Positions 7,628-15,768 of a DNA stretch of 33,887 nucleotides are shown here, piece after piece. The notes under the pieces are model-generated. The model worked only from the letters and a program-made list of their open reading frames with translations, was not told the DNA's origin and did not search any database. Numbering within the stretch: the stretch's first letter is position 1; every line of letters begins with the position of its first letter. Location of the stretch: IMG/VR virus record IMGVR_UViG_3300027396_000058, positions 1 through 33,887 of that record; one strand, written 5' to 3'. This DNA comes from a virus. The position numbers and the translations under genes are program-made.

Positions 7628-7813
7628 CTATGGGTTTGCGTCAAAGTATTGGCGGAGCAATTTGCGAAGCTGTTGAATCTTGGTTTCAATCTCGGAACCG
7701 TCCGGGAAAAAGTCGGATTCGTTGATTTGTTTTTTACCCTGCTGACCAGCCAAAGAAACCAAGTAGCCTTTGGCGTTATCGGTAATATTTTCGCTTATGC
7801 TGATATGTATCAT
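7628..7813 (-). CDS. Small protein between two fibre genes
   Basis: The 61-residue product (MIHISISENI...RKLLRQYFDANP) is charged and probably helical at its C-terminus, with no signal or membrane segment. It lies between the collar-domain fibre (stop at 7822) and the repeat fibre (start at 7617), in the same orientation. The upstream AGGTG is a weak ribosome binding site. I recognise no family. Its position would fit a small fibre chaperone or attachment protein, which is only an inference. Confidence 0.55.
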   Translation of the reverse strand: MIHISISENITDNAKGYLVSLAGQQGKKQINESDFFPDGSEIETKIQQLRKLLRQYFDANP

Positions 7814-7821
7814 TTCGGCAC

Positions 7822-8661
7822 CTATGTTTTGATGATAAAATTTAATACGACAAAAGGAGGGATTGTTGCGTGTCTTGCGTCACTTCCCGCCGTGTTTGTT
7901 GAAATAACGTTCGTTGCATCACCAAAACGGTCATAAAGTCTATACCCTGACGTTCCTGATGAAGCTGCGTACGTTGTTAAATTGTGGGAGTGTGACGGCA
8001 TTTCTGAAAGTGTAAGCTGGTGCGTTTCTTCACCACCCCATGCGCCCCTTGTTCTTGCCGTTTGCGCGGTTCCGCTTGGCGCTCCTCCTGTACCTGAAGC
8101 GTTCAATCCAGTTCCAGTACCAGCGCCCATAGGAAAACGACCGCGCAAGTCGGGAAGATTAAAAGATAAACCGGTAGCTCCGGTATAAGCAGAACCCCCA
8201 AACGTATTGCTTATGACAGCATGAAGCGCCAAATAATTTGTTGAACTAACTGAAGAACCATCACATAAAAGCCATCCGGAAGGAGCAGAACTTCCCGCGT
8301 ATTGTTGAATACATCCAGCCGGTAGAACTTGAGACCACGTTGGAGCGGAAGCTCCGGAGCTTGTCAAAACCTGTCCGCTTGTGCCAGCGGCAAGCATTGC
8401 CGTTGTGTTGCTTGCGCTCTGATAAGGTAATTGCCCTGCCCCACCACCGGCGAGATTGGTTGCGGTCGTTGCACTTGTTGCGCTCGAAACGGTGCCGGTA
8501 ATATCAGATCCGTTAAGGCTAGCAATGAGAATGTTGCCAGTCCCGGTCGAGTTCCCAATAAGAACCTTTTTGTCAGCGGCTTGAATGGCAAGCTCCCCGG
8601 CCGCAAGGGTCGGGGTAGCACTGGCCGTGTAACTGCGCTTCGGCTTAAGGGTGTTGGCCAC
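7822..8661 (-). CDS. Tail-collar-domain fibre protein
   Basis: The 279-residue protein starts MANTLKPKRSYTASATPTLA, a short attachment motif shared with the neighbouring fibre. A Gly/Ser/Thr-rich stretch leads to a phage tail collar domain (about 115-175; QQYAGSSAPSGWLLCDGSS, then FNLPDLRGRFPMG). The C-terminus (ETHQLTLSEMPSHSHN to IPPFVVLNFIIKT) is the usual end of such collar and microcystin-dependent-type fibres. It should be a short receptor-binding fibre. The start is GTG directly after the TAA of the upstream gene (TAAGTG), with GGGGG upstream. Base composition is lower in GC than its neighbour, suggesting recent exchange. Confidence 0.85.
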   Translation of the reverse strand: MANTLKPKRSYTASATPTLAAGELAIQAADKKVLIGNSTGTGNILIASLNGSDITGTVSSATSATTATNLAGGGAGQLPYQSASNTTAMLAAGTSGQVLTSSGASAPTWSQVLPAGCIQQYAGSSAPSGWLLCDGSSVSSTNYLALHAVISNTFGGSAYTGATGLSFNLPDLRGRFPMGAGTGTGLNASGTGGAPSGTAQTARTRGAWGGEETHQLTLSEMPSHSHNLTTYAASSGTSGYRLYDRFGDATNVISTNTAGSDARHATIPPFVVLNFIIKT

Positions 8662-9975
8662 TTAGAACGTGCCCCCGTCGATGCTGACGCCGTCCAGGGT
8701 TGTTGCGGAAAGCACTGTCGTGCCGTTGATTTTCAGGGCTTTGCCTGACGCTAAATCCAAGTGCTCCGAGCTGGTCCAAGAGTCAGTCGCATCTACCCAG
8801 TTAAAAGTTTTATTGATGGCGCCAAGAAGGGTGATCCCGCCTCCGTCCGCCGTGCTATCGCTCGGTGAGGCCACGTTGCCCAAGACAATATTCTTGTCTT
8901 GGACGTTAAGGGTCGTCGATTCAATAGTAGTGGTTGAGCCCTGGACCGTCAGGGTGCCGGTGATGGTCACATTTCCGCTGACCGTGCCGCCTGAGCTGGC
9001 CAAATAACTCAACGCTGGAATATCGTTGGCCACCAGCGCCCGAAAAGTCGGGGCGGCTGCGGATCCAGTGGTCGGGCCGGCCCATACGTAATTGGCCGCC
9101 TGGCTGGCAAGGGAAAGCCCCAGAGTGCCCGAGCTGGTCACCGGGGAGCCCGAGACTGAAAAGATGTTAGGGGCGGATAATGCCACGCTGGTCACGCCGG
9201 TGCTGGGCGCAGTGATCCATTCCACGTCGGTGCCGCCAGAGTTGAGTGCCAATAGTTTGCTGCCGTTGCCGGTGTAGCTGGGCAGCAGGTTGACTCGGGC
9301 ACCGGATGCGGTGGAAGACCCTGTGCCGCCATCGGCCACTGCCAAATCAGTGATTCCGGTAATAGATCCACCCGTGATGGAGACGCTGCTGGCGTCTTGA
9401 GTGGCAATGCTGCCCAAGCCAAGGTTGGTGCGAGCGGTGCTGGCACTGGCCAGTCCGGACAAATTGCCAGCCTTGGAAAGATAATCTGTGGCCGCTTCCA
9501 CGGCCATCGTGCCGAGGCCCAAGTTGGTGCGGGCGTCGGCTGCGGTGCTGGCTCCAGTTCCCCCGTCGGCGATCGCCAGATCCGTGATCCCAGAAATGCT
9601 CCCACCTGTGATGGAAACATTGCTGGAATCCTGCGTCGAAATGCTACCAAGGCCCAGGTTGGTGCGCGCTCCCGAAGCCGAATCCGCTCCAGTGCCGCCG
9701 CGATTTAGCGGCAAGGTAAAGCCGCTGGCAAAGGTCACGTTGGTATTGGTGAAGGATACGGTGCCGGAGAAGGTGAGATTCCCGGAAAGGCTCGCGTAGG
9801 CGCCCGCGCCGGCGATCGCCACAATGCTGGATGCCACACCGCCGCCCGCGTCGCCAAAACCGTAGTAGAGGGTGTTATCGGCTTCGTTGTAAGCCAGCTC
9901 CGAGGGCGCCAGGCTACTGGGGGACCCTGCGCTTCCGGCTGCGCTGCGCCTTTTAATCCTGATCGTGTTTGCCAT
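8662..9975 (-). CDS. Tail fibre protein with Gly/Thr-rich repeats
   Basis: The 437-residue protein begins MANTIRIKRRSAAGSAGSP, then LAPSELAYNEADNTLYYGFGD, an N-terminal attachment region seen in many phage fibres. The shaft has repeats of the form 'NRGGTGA.SA..ARTNLGLGSI.TQDSS.VSITGGSI.GITDLA' (two good copies, others partial, about 90-235). A second beta-rich part follows (GTLTVQGSTTTIESTTLNVQ). It ends in SIDGGTF, like the collagen-like protein upstream, which ends LDGGNF. ATG 9975 has AGAAGG upstream. It is probably a trimeric beta-helical fibre. Confidence 0.8.
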   Translation of the reverse strand: MANTIRIKRRSAAGSAGSPSSLAPSELAYNEADNTLYYGFGDAGGGVASSIVAIAGAGAYASLSGNLTFSGTVSFTNTNVTFASGFTLPLNRGGTGADSASGARTNLGLGSISTQDSSNVSITGGSISGITDLAIADGGTGASTAADARTNLGLGTMAVEAATDYLSKAGNLSGLASASTARTNLGLGSIATQDASSVSITGGSITGITDLAVADGGTGSSTASGARVNLLPSYTGNGSKLLALNSGGTDVEWITAPSTGVTSVALSAPNIFSVSGSPVTSSGTLGLSLASQAANYVWAGPTTGSAAAPTFRALVANDIPALSYLASSGGTVSGNVTITGTLTVQGSTTTIESTTLNVQDKNIVLGNVASPSDSTADGGGITLLGAINKTFNWVDATDSWTSSEHLDLASGKALKINGTTVLSATTLDGVSIDGGTF

Positions 9976-9987
9976 GATATTTACCTT

Positions 9988-10413
9988 CTAAAAGTTGCCG
10001 CCGTCAAGCTGGTTGCTGTTCGTCCACTGTGCCAGGGGCTGGCTGTAGCGCAGGATTTGCCCGTCCTGCAGATTCACCAAAAGCACGTCATTGAGGCCGT
10101 CTAAGCCGCTTTCCAGGCTTCCGATCGGTCCTTGGGGGCCGGTGGGGCCAGCGGGGCCAATAGGGCCCGGGGGGCCTTGAACTCCGCGCACATTTGCAAC
10201 GACCTGCTGGGTCAGCTCGGTGACTTCGACCGACCGGGTGCCCTGCTCAACGACCACAAAGTTCGGCCAATCGGCCAGTCCCCGGGGAGATGCGGCTGGC
10301 TCATTTTCCAGTGCTGAGACCACGATGGGAACGGCTTTTTCGTCAATAATCTGCACCACGGTGGCCGCCGCGCTGACGGTGACGCTCTGAGCGGCCTCCT
10401 GTTGACTGCTCAT
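9988..10413 (-). CDS. Collagen-like virion protein
   Basis: The 141-residue protein has an N-terminal domain (about 1-75), a short run of seven Gly-X-Y triplets rich in Pro (about 76-98; GPPGPIGPAGPTGPQ), and a C-terminal cap ending in QLDGGNF. Collagen triplets in phage virion proteins trimerise fibres or connect fibre parts. The start overlaps the upstream gene's stop as ATGA (10410-10413), so the two are translationally coupled. It lies between distal tail genes and fibres and probably forms a trimeric adaptor. Confidence 0.75.
   Translation of the reverse strand: MSSQQEAAQSVTVSAAATVVQIIDEKAVPIVVSALENEPAASPRGLADWPNFVVVEQGTRSVEVTELTQQVVANVRGVQGPPGPIGPAGPTGPQGPIGSLESGLDGLNDVLLVNLQDGQILRYSQPLAQWTNSNQLDGGNF
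10119..10187 (-). repeat. Collagen-like Gly-X-Y coding repeats
   Basis: Consecutive Gly-X-Y codons, mostly GPx or GxP, give the DNA a period of nine bases rich in GGCCCC. They form the trimerisation stalk of the 141-residue virion protein. Confidence 0.9.
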
Positions 10414-10766
10414 CGGGTGACCCCCGCCCGCACCTGAAAATTGCCATACAGCGGCTTGTTGATCTTGCCGTCCGGACTGGTCAAATTCAGATCGTAGACA
10501 TAGGTGCCAGGAGTTAAGGCGCTGGTGTCGGCGGCGGAAATAAACAGCGTGACCGTTCCAGCGGTGCCGCCTAGAATGATGCCGCCATTGGCGGTGGTCA
10601 GATTCTTGATAATGGTGGAACTGGAAGCCGTGGGGCGGACCTGCATTTGCCCAGTAAAATTGGTGAGGTTTAACAGACTAGCGCCCGCGTCGCGCAGGAT
10701 GATCGTGCGCTCGTACGTCGCGCCTTGATCGCATATCGTGTCATATCGCCCGGCTGGTGCGCCCAT
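10410..10766 (-). CDS. Small beta-rich baseplate or tail-tip protein
   Basis: The 118-residue protein (MGAPAGRYDTICDQGATYER to GNFQVRAGVTR) has the layout of small Ig-like or BppU-like tail proteins: an opening 'D...GATYERTIIL', then 'NLTNFTGQMQVR', and a closing 'GTYVYDLNLTSPDGKI...L.GNFQV'. I set the start at ATG 10766, which follows an AAAGGGGG ribosome binding site. The longer open frame to 10901 only runs into the upstream gene. The gene begins directly after a copy of the 21-bp junction block. It may attach fibres to the tail tip. Confidence 0.7.
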   Translation of the reverse strand: MGAPAGRYDTICDQGATYERTIILRDAGASLLNLTNFTGQMQVRPTASSSTIIKNLTTANGGIILGGTAGTVTLFISAADTSALTPGTYVYDLNLTSPDGKINKPLYGNFQVRAGVTR

Positions 10767-10773
10767 GAAGCCC

Positions 10774-10794
10774 CCTTTAGGAATAAATGACCTA
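10774..10794 (-). repeat. 21-bp junction repeat, copy 2 (GTCATTTAT motif)
   Basis: Identical to 3347-3367 and placed the same way: it covers the TAG stop of the distal tail gene, GTCATTTATTCC, and the AAAGG of the next ribosome binding site. Flanking bases differ, so the identity is limited to the junction. Confidence 0.7.
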
Positions 10795-11805
10795 CGAGGG
10801 GGTGAATAGCAGCTCAAACGGATAGGAGAGGTGCGCCGGGATGCCTTCCACTGGATCTTGTTCCTGCGTGGTGCCGGTGGTTGCGTAGTAGTAGGCGCCA
10901 TCCTTGAACCAAGGGACTACATTGTGGCCGTAAGCAATAAAGCTGGCATTGGAAGGGCTGGAAGGTGCTCCTAGTTCCGGCTCGCTGTATTGAAAATTAA
11001 ACGTAATGTTGACGATTTTCTCGGTGGCTGGCGTGTTGGATCCAATATCCGGGTCAGTGACCATTTCCGGAAACGGCGGCGGCACCGGGTCGGATGTTTC
11101 GTATCCCAGGAAAAGTAACGTCCCGGCCGCATAGCCCCACCAGTCATGCTGATTGACGCGCCCCAAGCCGTTAAAAATATTGTCACCTTCGGCCACGCTT
11201 TGGGGAACTTGATGCCAGGTAATAGCCAGCGCTTTGGACTTCTTAATCAAGCGCACTTGCCCAGGAAAGGCAATTCCATCCGGATCCGTGCCCGCCATCC
11301 GGAACTGTCCGTGCTGGGCGGTCAAGTATTCCACCGAAGGCTTGGTCTTGTAGGTGGTATAGCGCCAGTATTCGTACGTCACATCCTTAGTAGTAGCGAC
11401 GCCACCGTCGTTGTAATGCTCGACCGTGTCGGTTCCTATGCTTTCATCCGCAAACAGGCTGTACGGGCGCGGCGCAAACTCAACGACGACCTTGGCATAG
11501 TTGTACTTGGCATAGTATTCGATTGCCGGCGCCTCAAGCTGGCTGTCGCTCATATCGGTGGTGTTGTACTGAAACCCCTCAATGGTGCTGACACGTTCAG
11601 CAAACAGCCAGGAATAGACCGGGTGCGCCTTGGGCAGCGTGCGCTTGAGGCTGCCGCCGTCCACGGTGACCGAACCAAGGCAATCCTTGCAAAAATCCGT
11701 AACCTCGTCCCAGGGCATTTGGTATTCGATGGACGCGCGCCCGCCTTCCATGCCGAACCCGGCGGACGCCTTTGCAATGCTGCCAACTCGTTCCTGGTAC
11801 GCCAT
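10792..11805 (-). CDS. Distal tail protein downstream of the tape measure
   Basis: The 337-residue soluble protein is rich in Tyr, Trp and Phe (for example EYWRYTTYKTKPSVEYL and NQHDWWGYAAGTLLFLGYE), with two Cys near the N-terminus (DFCKDCLG). I recognise no family with certainty. It directly follows the tape measure gene, where siphophages encode distal tail (Dit-like) or tail-hub proteins, so that role is inferred from order. ATG 11805 has a strong AAGGGGG ribosome binding site that overlaps the tape measure stop region. The upstream gene ends ten bases before. Confidence 0.6.
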   Translation of the reverse strand: MAYQERVGSIAKASAGFGMEGGRASIEYQMPWDEVTDFCKDCLGSVTVDGGSLKRTLPKAHPVYSWLFAERVSTIEGFQYNTTDMSDSQLEAPAIEYYAKYNYAKVVVEFAPRPYSLFADESIGTDTVEHYNDGGVATTKDVTYEYWRYTTYKTKPSVEYLTAQHGQFRMAGTDPDGIAFPGQVRLIKKSKALAITWHQVPQSVAEGDNIFNGLGRVNQHDWWGYAAGTLLFLGYETSDPVPPPFPEMVTDPDIGSNTPATEKIVNITFNFQYSEPELGAPSSPSNASFIAYGHNVVPWFKDGAYYYATTGTTQEQDPVEGIPAHLSYPFELLFTPS

Positions 11806-11814
11806 GTTGCCCCC

Positions 11815-14139
11815 TTAGTAACCCATAAGCCCAGCCGCTTTGTCGCCGAGCCATTCCCCGGCGCCCTTGAGCGGGTTCCATTCGTAGGCGGCGTTTCCAG
11901 CGGCTTTGAGTGTTTCCTTGGCTCCGCCCGCAATTGCCCTCGCAATCGCTGGGGAGGCTGATTCGATCGCCTCAATAATGACTTGCTTTATGTCCGTGTT
12001 GGCGATCATGTCCATGTCTTTGGCAATTTGGTCAAGGAAGTCGTCCGTCTTCTTGGGTGCCGCTGCGGCGCTGGTGGCCGTGAAGGATGCGGTGGCAATG
12101 GACTTACCAAAACTTTCCGCGGCTGTAAAATTGGCTCCGGTGGGAACCGCGCGTCCGGTGGTGTCTTCCTTGTCCGGGCCTTTCTTTTCAGCAGCCTTGC
12201 GCATATTCTCCAAGAATCCGGTAGCGCCTACCATTTTGGCCACCATGGCCACCACGGCCACCGTGGCCCGCACGATCTGTTTGGTAAAATCGACGATGCC
12301 ATCGACGACTTTCTGCACCATGTCCTCGACGCCGTCAAAGCTGCCCACGAAGCCGGAAAGAATGACCATGAGGCCCTCGTTGACGGCGGCCACGATGCGC
12401 GCCAGCCCTGAGAGCACTATCAGCAGTGACTTGATGATGGGCATTAAAATCTGAAAGTAGGTAAACAGCAGTCGGATCTGTGAAATAAACATGTCACCGA
12501 ACGCGCGTGCAATCTGGGCAAACAATGGCGCCATTTGCCGGGCGATCGGTGCCAGCGTGTTGGCCCACTCCCGCACGACTTCGGTGGCAATGGTCATGAC
12601 GGGTGCCAGCGCCTGCCCGATGACTGCGGTAGCGTCGCGCATGGCGAAGTTAAAACCCATAACAGCGGCAGGGTTAATCGCCTGCACAAAACTCATCACC
12701 AGCCCGGAAAGATCCTTGAAAGCCGCCATAGGGTTGGCAAACGCGTTGGCCAGCCTGCCGCCGACGCCTTCGATCATGCTGCCGGCCTGCTTGAACGGGG
12801 CGGCCACACCGGAGCCGACCATTTCGGACATTTTTTTGCCCGCTTTGAGGGCTTCCATGGTGAGCGCCCTGGCAGCTTCTTGCATGCCACCGCCCAGACG
12901 AGCCAAAAATAACAGGATTGCTTTCCGCGGATCCGCTGAAGGGGCTTTGGAAGCAGCTTTGGCGGCTGCTGGCGTGGATGGGGTTGCCGTAGCCTGCCGG
13001 CGGAAATTCTTAGCCTGATTAAATAGTCCGCCCTTGAGCCCCACGCCTTTCATAGCTCTAACCTTGGGCGCCGTCGTTTGAAACGCTTTTGCCTTGCGCG
13101 TCAGCTCTTGGGGCTTGCGGATCGGGGATTGCTGTGCCTGCGTCGGTTGCGCCATCTGCGCGGCGTGCAGGTTGACCACGGCCGCCTTGAGGACGATGGC
13201 AGGCGGTAGCATGAGCCGGCCTTGGAAAAGTCCGTTGGCGATGTTGAATCGGGCGGCGGTCGGGGAAAATGCCTTGTTGGGGGATGCTGGACTAGCAGGA
13301 GCCTGCTGGCGCATCTTACTGGCTCGGTGAAAAAAGCCGCCGCTGAAACCGCCGCCCGTCATAGGTCGTGCCTTGGGCGTCGTGGCGCGAAATGCGCTGG
13401 CGCCCGCTCCCGGCTTGGCCGCCTTCGGTGGGGCTGCCTTGGGAGCTGATGGTGCCTTTGGCGCACCCTTCGGTGGGGCCGCCTTCGGGCTGGCCAACAA
13501 CGGCCGAGCCGTCTTCGGTGCGGCGTTGGTGCCGCCGTTCATTTTGACGGTGGCCTGCTCGATGCCCACGCTGGCGTCTTGCACCTGAATAACCCGCGGG
13601 CCGGTGCTAATTTCAGGGGACGCTGGCGCTGAGGCTTCCACGTTTAAAGTAGGCACTGCAGGCGCTGCGGGAGCGCCAGGAACGGGCGGCGCCGTGGGGG
13701 CTGGCGCGTCCGTTTTACGAAACGCCGTAAATTGGTCAGGCTTGAAATATTTGTCGTATTTGGCGTCGTGGATGCTGGAAGACTCAGGCGTCGGTGCGGG
13801 TGCGGCGGCTGGGCTTTCCGGGGGCGCTGTGGGGGCTGGCAGAGCCATATTCCCCGCGGGCTGCGGTGTGGCTTGCAATTTGGAAAAACTTGCCAGAACG
13901 GATTTTAAAGGCCGGAAGGCATTGGCCACATCGTTGAACAATTTGCGAGTGGCGCCGACTATTGCCTTGCCAGAGTTGTCGGGTTTGGGTGCGGCTGGGC
14001 TGCTGGATCCCCCTTCGCCACCGTCGCCGCCAGGGCCGGCTTTGCCCAGCACATCCACTAACTGCGTCAGCGTGGCCAGGAATTTGGCCAGGTGCTGCTC
14101 GCCGCCGGTATTCCCTGTGGGTAGGTCAAGCTCGGCCAT
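11815..14139 (-). CDS. Tape measure protein
   Basis: The 774-residue protein follows the tail chaperone genes and has typical features. The N-terminal half is Ala/Pro/Lys-rich and low in complexity (KAAPPKGAPKAPSAPKAAPP). The C-terminal half has long helices, a hydrophobic segment (about 480-620; IRLLFTYFQILMPIIKSLLI) and Gly/Ala-rich ends. A module of about 38 residues occurs twice (FRATTPKARPMTGGG and FQTTAPKVRAMKGVG, about residues 250 and 353). By the rule of about 0.15 nm per residue, the tail would be near 115 nm. The start overlaps the end of the frameshifted chaperone reading frame by 14 bases. It is short for the class but within range. Confidence 0.85.
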   Translation of the reverse strand: MAELDLPTGNTGGEQHLAKFLATLTQLVDVLGKAGPGGDGGEGGSSSPAAPKPDNSGKAIVGATRKLFNDVANAFRPLKSVLASFSKLQATPQPAGNMALPAPTAPPESPAAAPAPTPESSSIHDAKYDKYFKPDQFTAFRKTDAPAPTAPPVPGAPAAPAVPTLNVEASAPASPEISTGPRVIQVQDASVGIEQATVKMNGGTNAAPKTARPLLASPKAAPPKGAPKAPSAPKAAPPKAAKPGAGASAFRATTPKARPMTGGGFSGGFFHRASKMRQQAPASPASPNKAFSPTAARFNIANGLFQGRLMLPPAIVLKAAVVNLHAAQMAQPTQAQQSPIRKPQELTRKAKAFQTTAPKVRAMKGVGLKGGLFNQAKNFRRQATATPSTPAAAKAASKAPSADPRKAILLFLARLGGGMQEAARALTMEALKAGKKMSEMVGSGVAAPFKQAGSMIEGVGGRLANAFANPMAAFKDLSGLVMSFVQAINPAAVMGFNFAMRDATAVIGQALAPVMTIATEVVREWANTLAPIARQMAPLFAQIARAFGDMFISQIRLLFTYFQILMPIIKSLLIVLSGLARIVAAVNEGLMVILSGFVGSFDGVEDMVQKVVDGIVDFTKQIVRATVAVVAMVAKMVGATGFLENMRKAAEKKGPDKEDTTGRAVPTGANFTAAESFGKSIATASFTATSAAAAPKKTDDFLDQIAKDMDMIANTDIKQVIIEAIESASPAIARAIAGGAKETLKAAGNAAYEWNPLKGAGEWLGDKAAGLMGY

Positions 14140-14901
14140 GCTTTTCCTCGGCTTCCTTCCACTTGGCTTCTGCGTGCGCTAAGTCCATGCCAAACGCCAG
14201 CGCCATGGTCAGGTACTTCGCTTTTGCCTTCGCCTTGGCGTCGGGTGTCTCCAGGTCTTCGGGCACTTCCTTGCGCTGCCACTCAGCCTCGGGATCCTCA
14301 ATCGCCACCGGAGAGCCGTCCTTGTCGCGCTCACGGTAGTAGAGGTCGTAAATCTGGCGGTCCGTCAGCTCGGCAATGTCGCCAAAGGTCAGGTGATACG
14401 GCGCGTCGATCAGGCAGGCGTAGAGCTGGTAGACGTTGGCGTATCCGGCCCAGACGGAGCGCTCGCCGGCGTCGTCGCCGCTGTCGCTTCTGTTTTTTTT
14501 TGCGGGAAACTTTGTGCCTGCACCAGCTCCAGAATATGCGTCACTTCCTCGGGCCGTGCCAGAAACAGTTCTTCCATCTCGTCTTCGGTCGTGTTGAAGA
14601 TGAAGGCGGCAAACGCCACCCCGCCGGCCATGGTGCCCAGCGCTTCCACGCAGTAGGGCCCGCCAAACGCGTATTTGCCCGAGGCTATATCCGCGGTGAC
14701 CGCGGCGCTCAGGTTGCGAAATTCCGCAATGTCCAGATCGGCGCGGAAGCGCATCACGCTTGCCATGGCGCGCTTTTCCAGCCAGCGTTCGACTTGGCTC
14801 TTGATCTTCTGAGTAATCAGGCCGGCCTTGAAGTTCTTGCCGTTGTATTCGAGGGTCATGGGGGCCGCGCTGGCCCCCAGGCTTTCCGAGGTGGTTGGCA
14901 T
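14126..14901 (-). CDS. Tail assembly chaperone, -1 frameshift fusion (GpGT-like)
   Basis: This is the extended product made when ribosomes slip back one base on the A9 run at 14493-14501. The first 0-frame part is the 163-residue chaperone. The -1 frame then continues NRSDSGDDAGERSVWAGYAN to KWKEAEEKHGRA and stops at 14126. From 14901 to 14126 there are 776 bases; one base re-read gives 259 codons including the stop, consistent with a -1 shift. The extension has a beta-poor, charged C-terminus with an Ala/Lys repeat (AKAKAKAKYL). Lambda and most siphophages make such a G/GT pair to load tail tube protein on the tape measure. The site, order (between tail tube and tape measure) and frame all agree. 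Confidence 0.8.
14410..14901 (-). CDS. Tail assembly chaperone (GpG-like, unshifted)
   Basis: The 163-residue product starts MPTTSESLGASAAPMTLEYN. It has a helical core (SQVERWLEKRAMASVMRF) and the pattern 'EEMEELFLARPEEVTHILELV' common in tail chaperones, then a Thr/Ala/Ser/Pro tail produced only when no frameshift occurs. It lies between the tail tube gene and the tape measure, where this gene is found in lambda-like phages. ATG 14901 lies four bases after the tail tube stop and has no clear ribosome binding site, so translation is probably coupled. The slippery sequence sits at codons 134-137. Confidence 0.75.
   Translation of the reverse strand: MPTTSESLGASAAPMTLEYNGKNFKAGLITQKIKSQVERWLEKRAMASVMRFRADLDIAEFRNLSAAVTADIASGKYAFGGPYCVEALGTMAGGVAFAAFIFNTTEDEMEELFLARPEEVTHILELVQAQSFPQKKTEATAATTPASAPSGPDTPTSTSSTPA
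14493..14501 (-). other. Slippery A9 run for -1 programmed frameshift
   Basis: On the minus strand the 0-frame reads CCG CAA AAA AAA ACA. This contains A_AAA_AAA, where both tRNAs can re-pair one base back. The -1 frame is open from here to 14126. The site separates the short and extended tail chaperones. No stimulatory RNA structure was tested. Confidence 0.8.
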
Positions 14902-14907
14902 GGATTA

Positions 14908-15276
14908 TTAAACCGTGATGGTAAATTCGCCGGTGCTGGTGGCGGTGTAGGAAATTTTGGCCACGTCCTTGGCGTCCACGTCGATCTTTACCGAGGTGAG
15001 CACGGCAGGAATGGTAAAGCTAGGACCGCCGGTGCCGGTGGTCAGCACAAATTCGACGCTGGTGCCGGTGCCAGGTTGTCCGCCGGCGCTGCCGTCGTAT
15101 GGGCCGCTGGCGCTAATGTCCGCGCTGCGGATCCCGTACACGTGCTCAGCGTAACCCTTGGAGTCAAAATTGGTCGTTTCAATGGGGTCGCACTTGTAGT
15201 CCAGGCCCCACTGGTTCAGGGGCTGGCTGCTGCCGCCCACGGTGATCGATCCGGTTCGTCCTGAGTAAAATGCCAT
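14908..15276 (-). CDS. Major tail tube protein
   Basis: The 122-residue beta-rich protein starts MAFYSGRTGSITVGGSSQPL and contains ETTNFDSKGY and ASGPYDGSAG, ending VAKISYTATSTGEFTITV. This is the pattern of small siphophage tail tube proteins, with a long inner-tube beta hairpin. The tail chaperone and tape measure genes directly downstream support it. ATG 15276 follows an AAGAAAGGACC ribosome binding site, the style used by most head and tail genes here. Confidence 0.75.
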   Translation of the reverse strand: MAFYSGRTGSITVGGSSQPLNQWGLDYKCDPIETTNFDSKGYAEHVYGIRSADISASGPYDGSAGGQPGTGTSVEFVLTTGTGGPSFTIPAVLTSVKIDVDAKDVAKISYTATSTGEFTITV

Positions 15277-15291
15277 GATGCTGGTCCTTTC

Positions 15292-15768
15292 TTAGAGTCC
15301 GCCGACAATCGCAACCTGGATTGTGGCGCTGGTGGCTCCAGTGTTCGTGATTTTCAAGGTCTTGGCGCTGCCTGAGACCGTGTAATTCGTATTCCACGCT
15401 ACAGTTATAAATGACCCATCCGGCAGGCTGATGCTCGGGGTAGTGCCGCCAAAGAACCACGTGGCCGGATCGGCTGCGCCGGGCTCCAGCTTGACGGTGC
15501 TGCCTGAAACGCCCAGGTGCAACGCGCGCGCCTTGGTGAGCACGATGGACTCACCGAAGAAATTCGTCAGCGCCTGCAGGTCGTAGGTATAACTCGCCGA
15601 CGCCGCAATGGTGCGGGATTCGGCAAAGATCTGATTCACGGTCGCCACCGGGGGGCTGACCGAGTCGATGAGGTTGTCGGGCCCCTGCTTGCTGGCTGCG
15701 AAGCCGGTGTTTGTTTTTTCTTGGGACCAGCGGATGCCGCCGGAAATGGTGCAAGTGGTCAGGCTCAT
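15292..15768 (-). CDS. Tail-region structural protein, function unknown
   Basis: The 158-residue protein (MSLTTCTISGGIRWSQEKTN to TIQVAIVGGL) is beta-rich and low in charge, with a middle section SYTYDLQALTNFFGESIVLT and a C-terminal part resembling 'coat/tail' beta proteins (GSFITVAWNTNYTVSGS). It overlaps the tail completion gene by four bases (ATGA). Its position before the tail tube gene fits a tail or tail-decoration subunit, but I cannot name the family. Confidence 0.6.
   Translation of the reverse strand: MSLTTCTISGGIRWSQEKTNTGFAASKQGPDNLIDSVSPPVATVNQIFAESRTIAASASYTYDLQALTNFFGESIVLTKARALHLGVSGSTVKLEPGAADPATWFFGGTTPSISLPDGSFITVAWNTNYTVSGSAKTLKITNTGATSATIQVAIVGGL

Noticed and set aside
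10767-10901. N-terminal extension of the 118-residue tail-tip gene
   Set aside because: It runs into the upstream gene. A good ribosome binding site lies just before ATG 10766.
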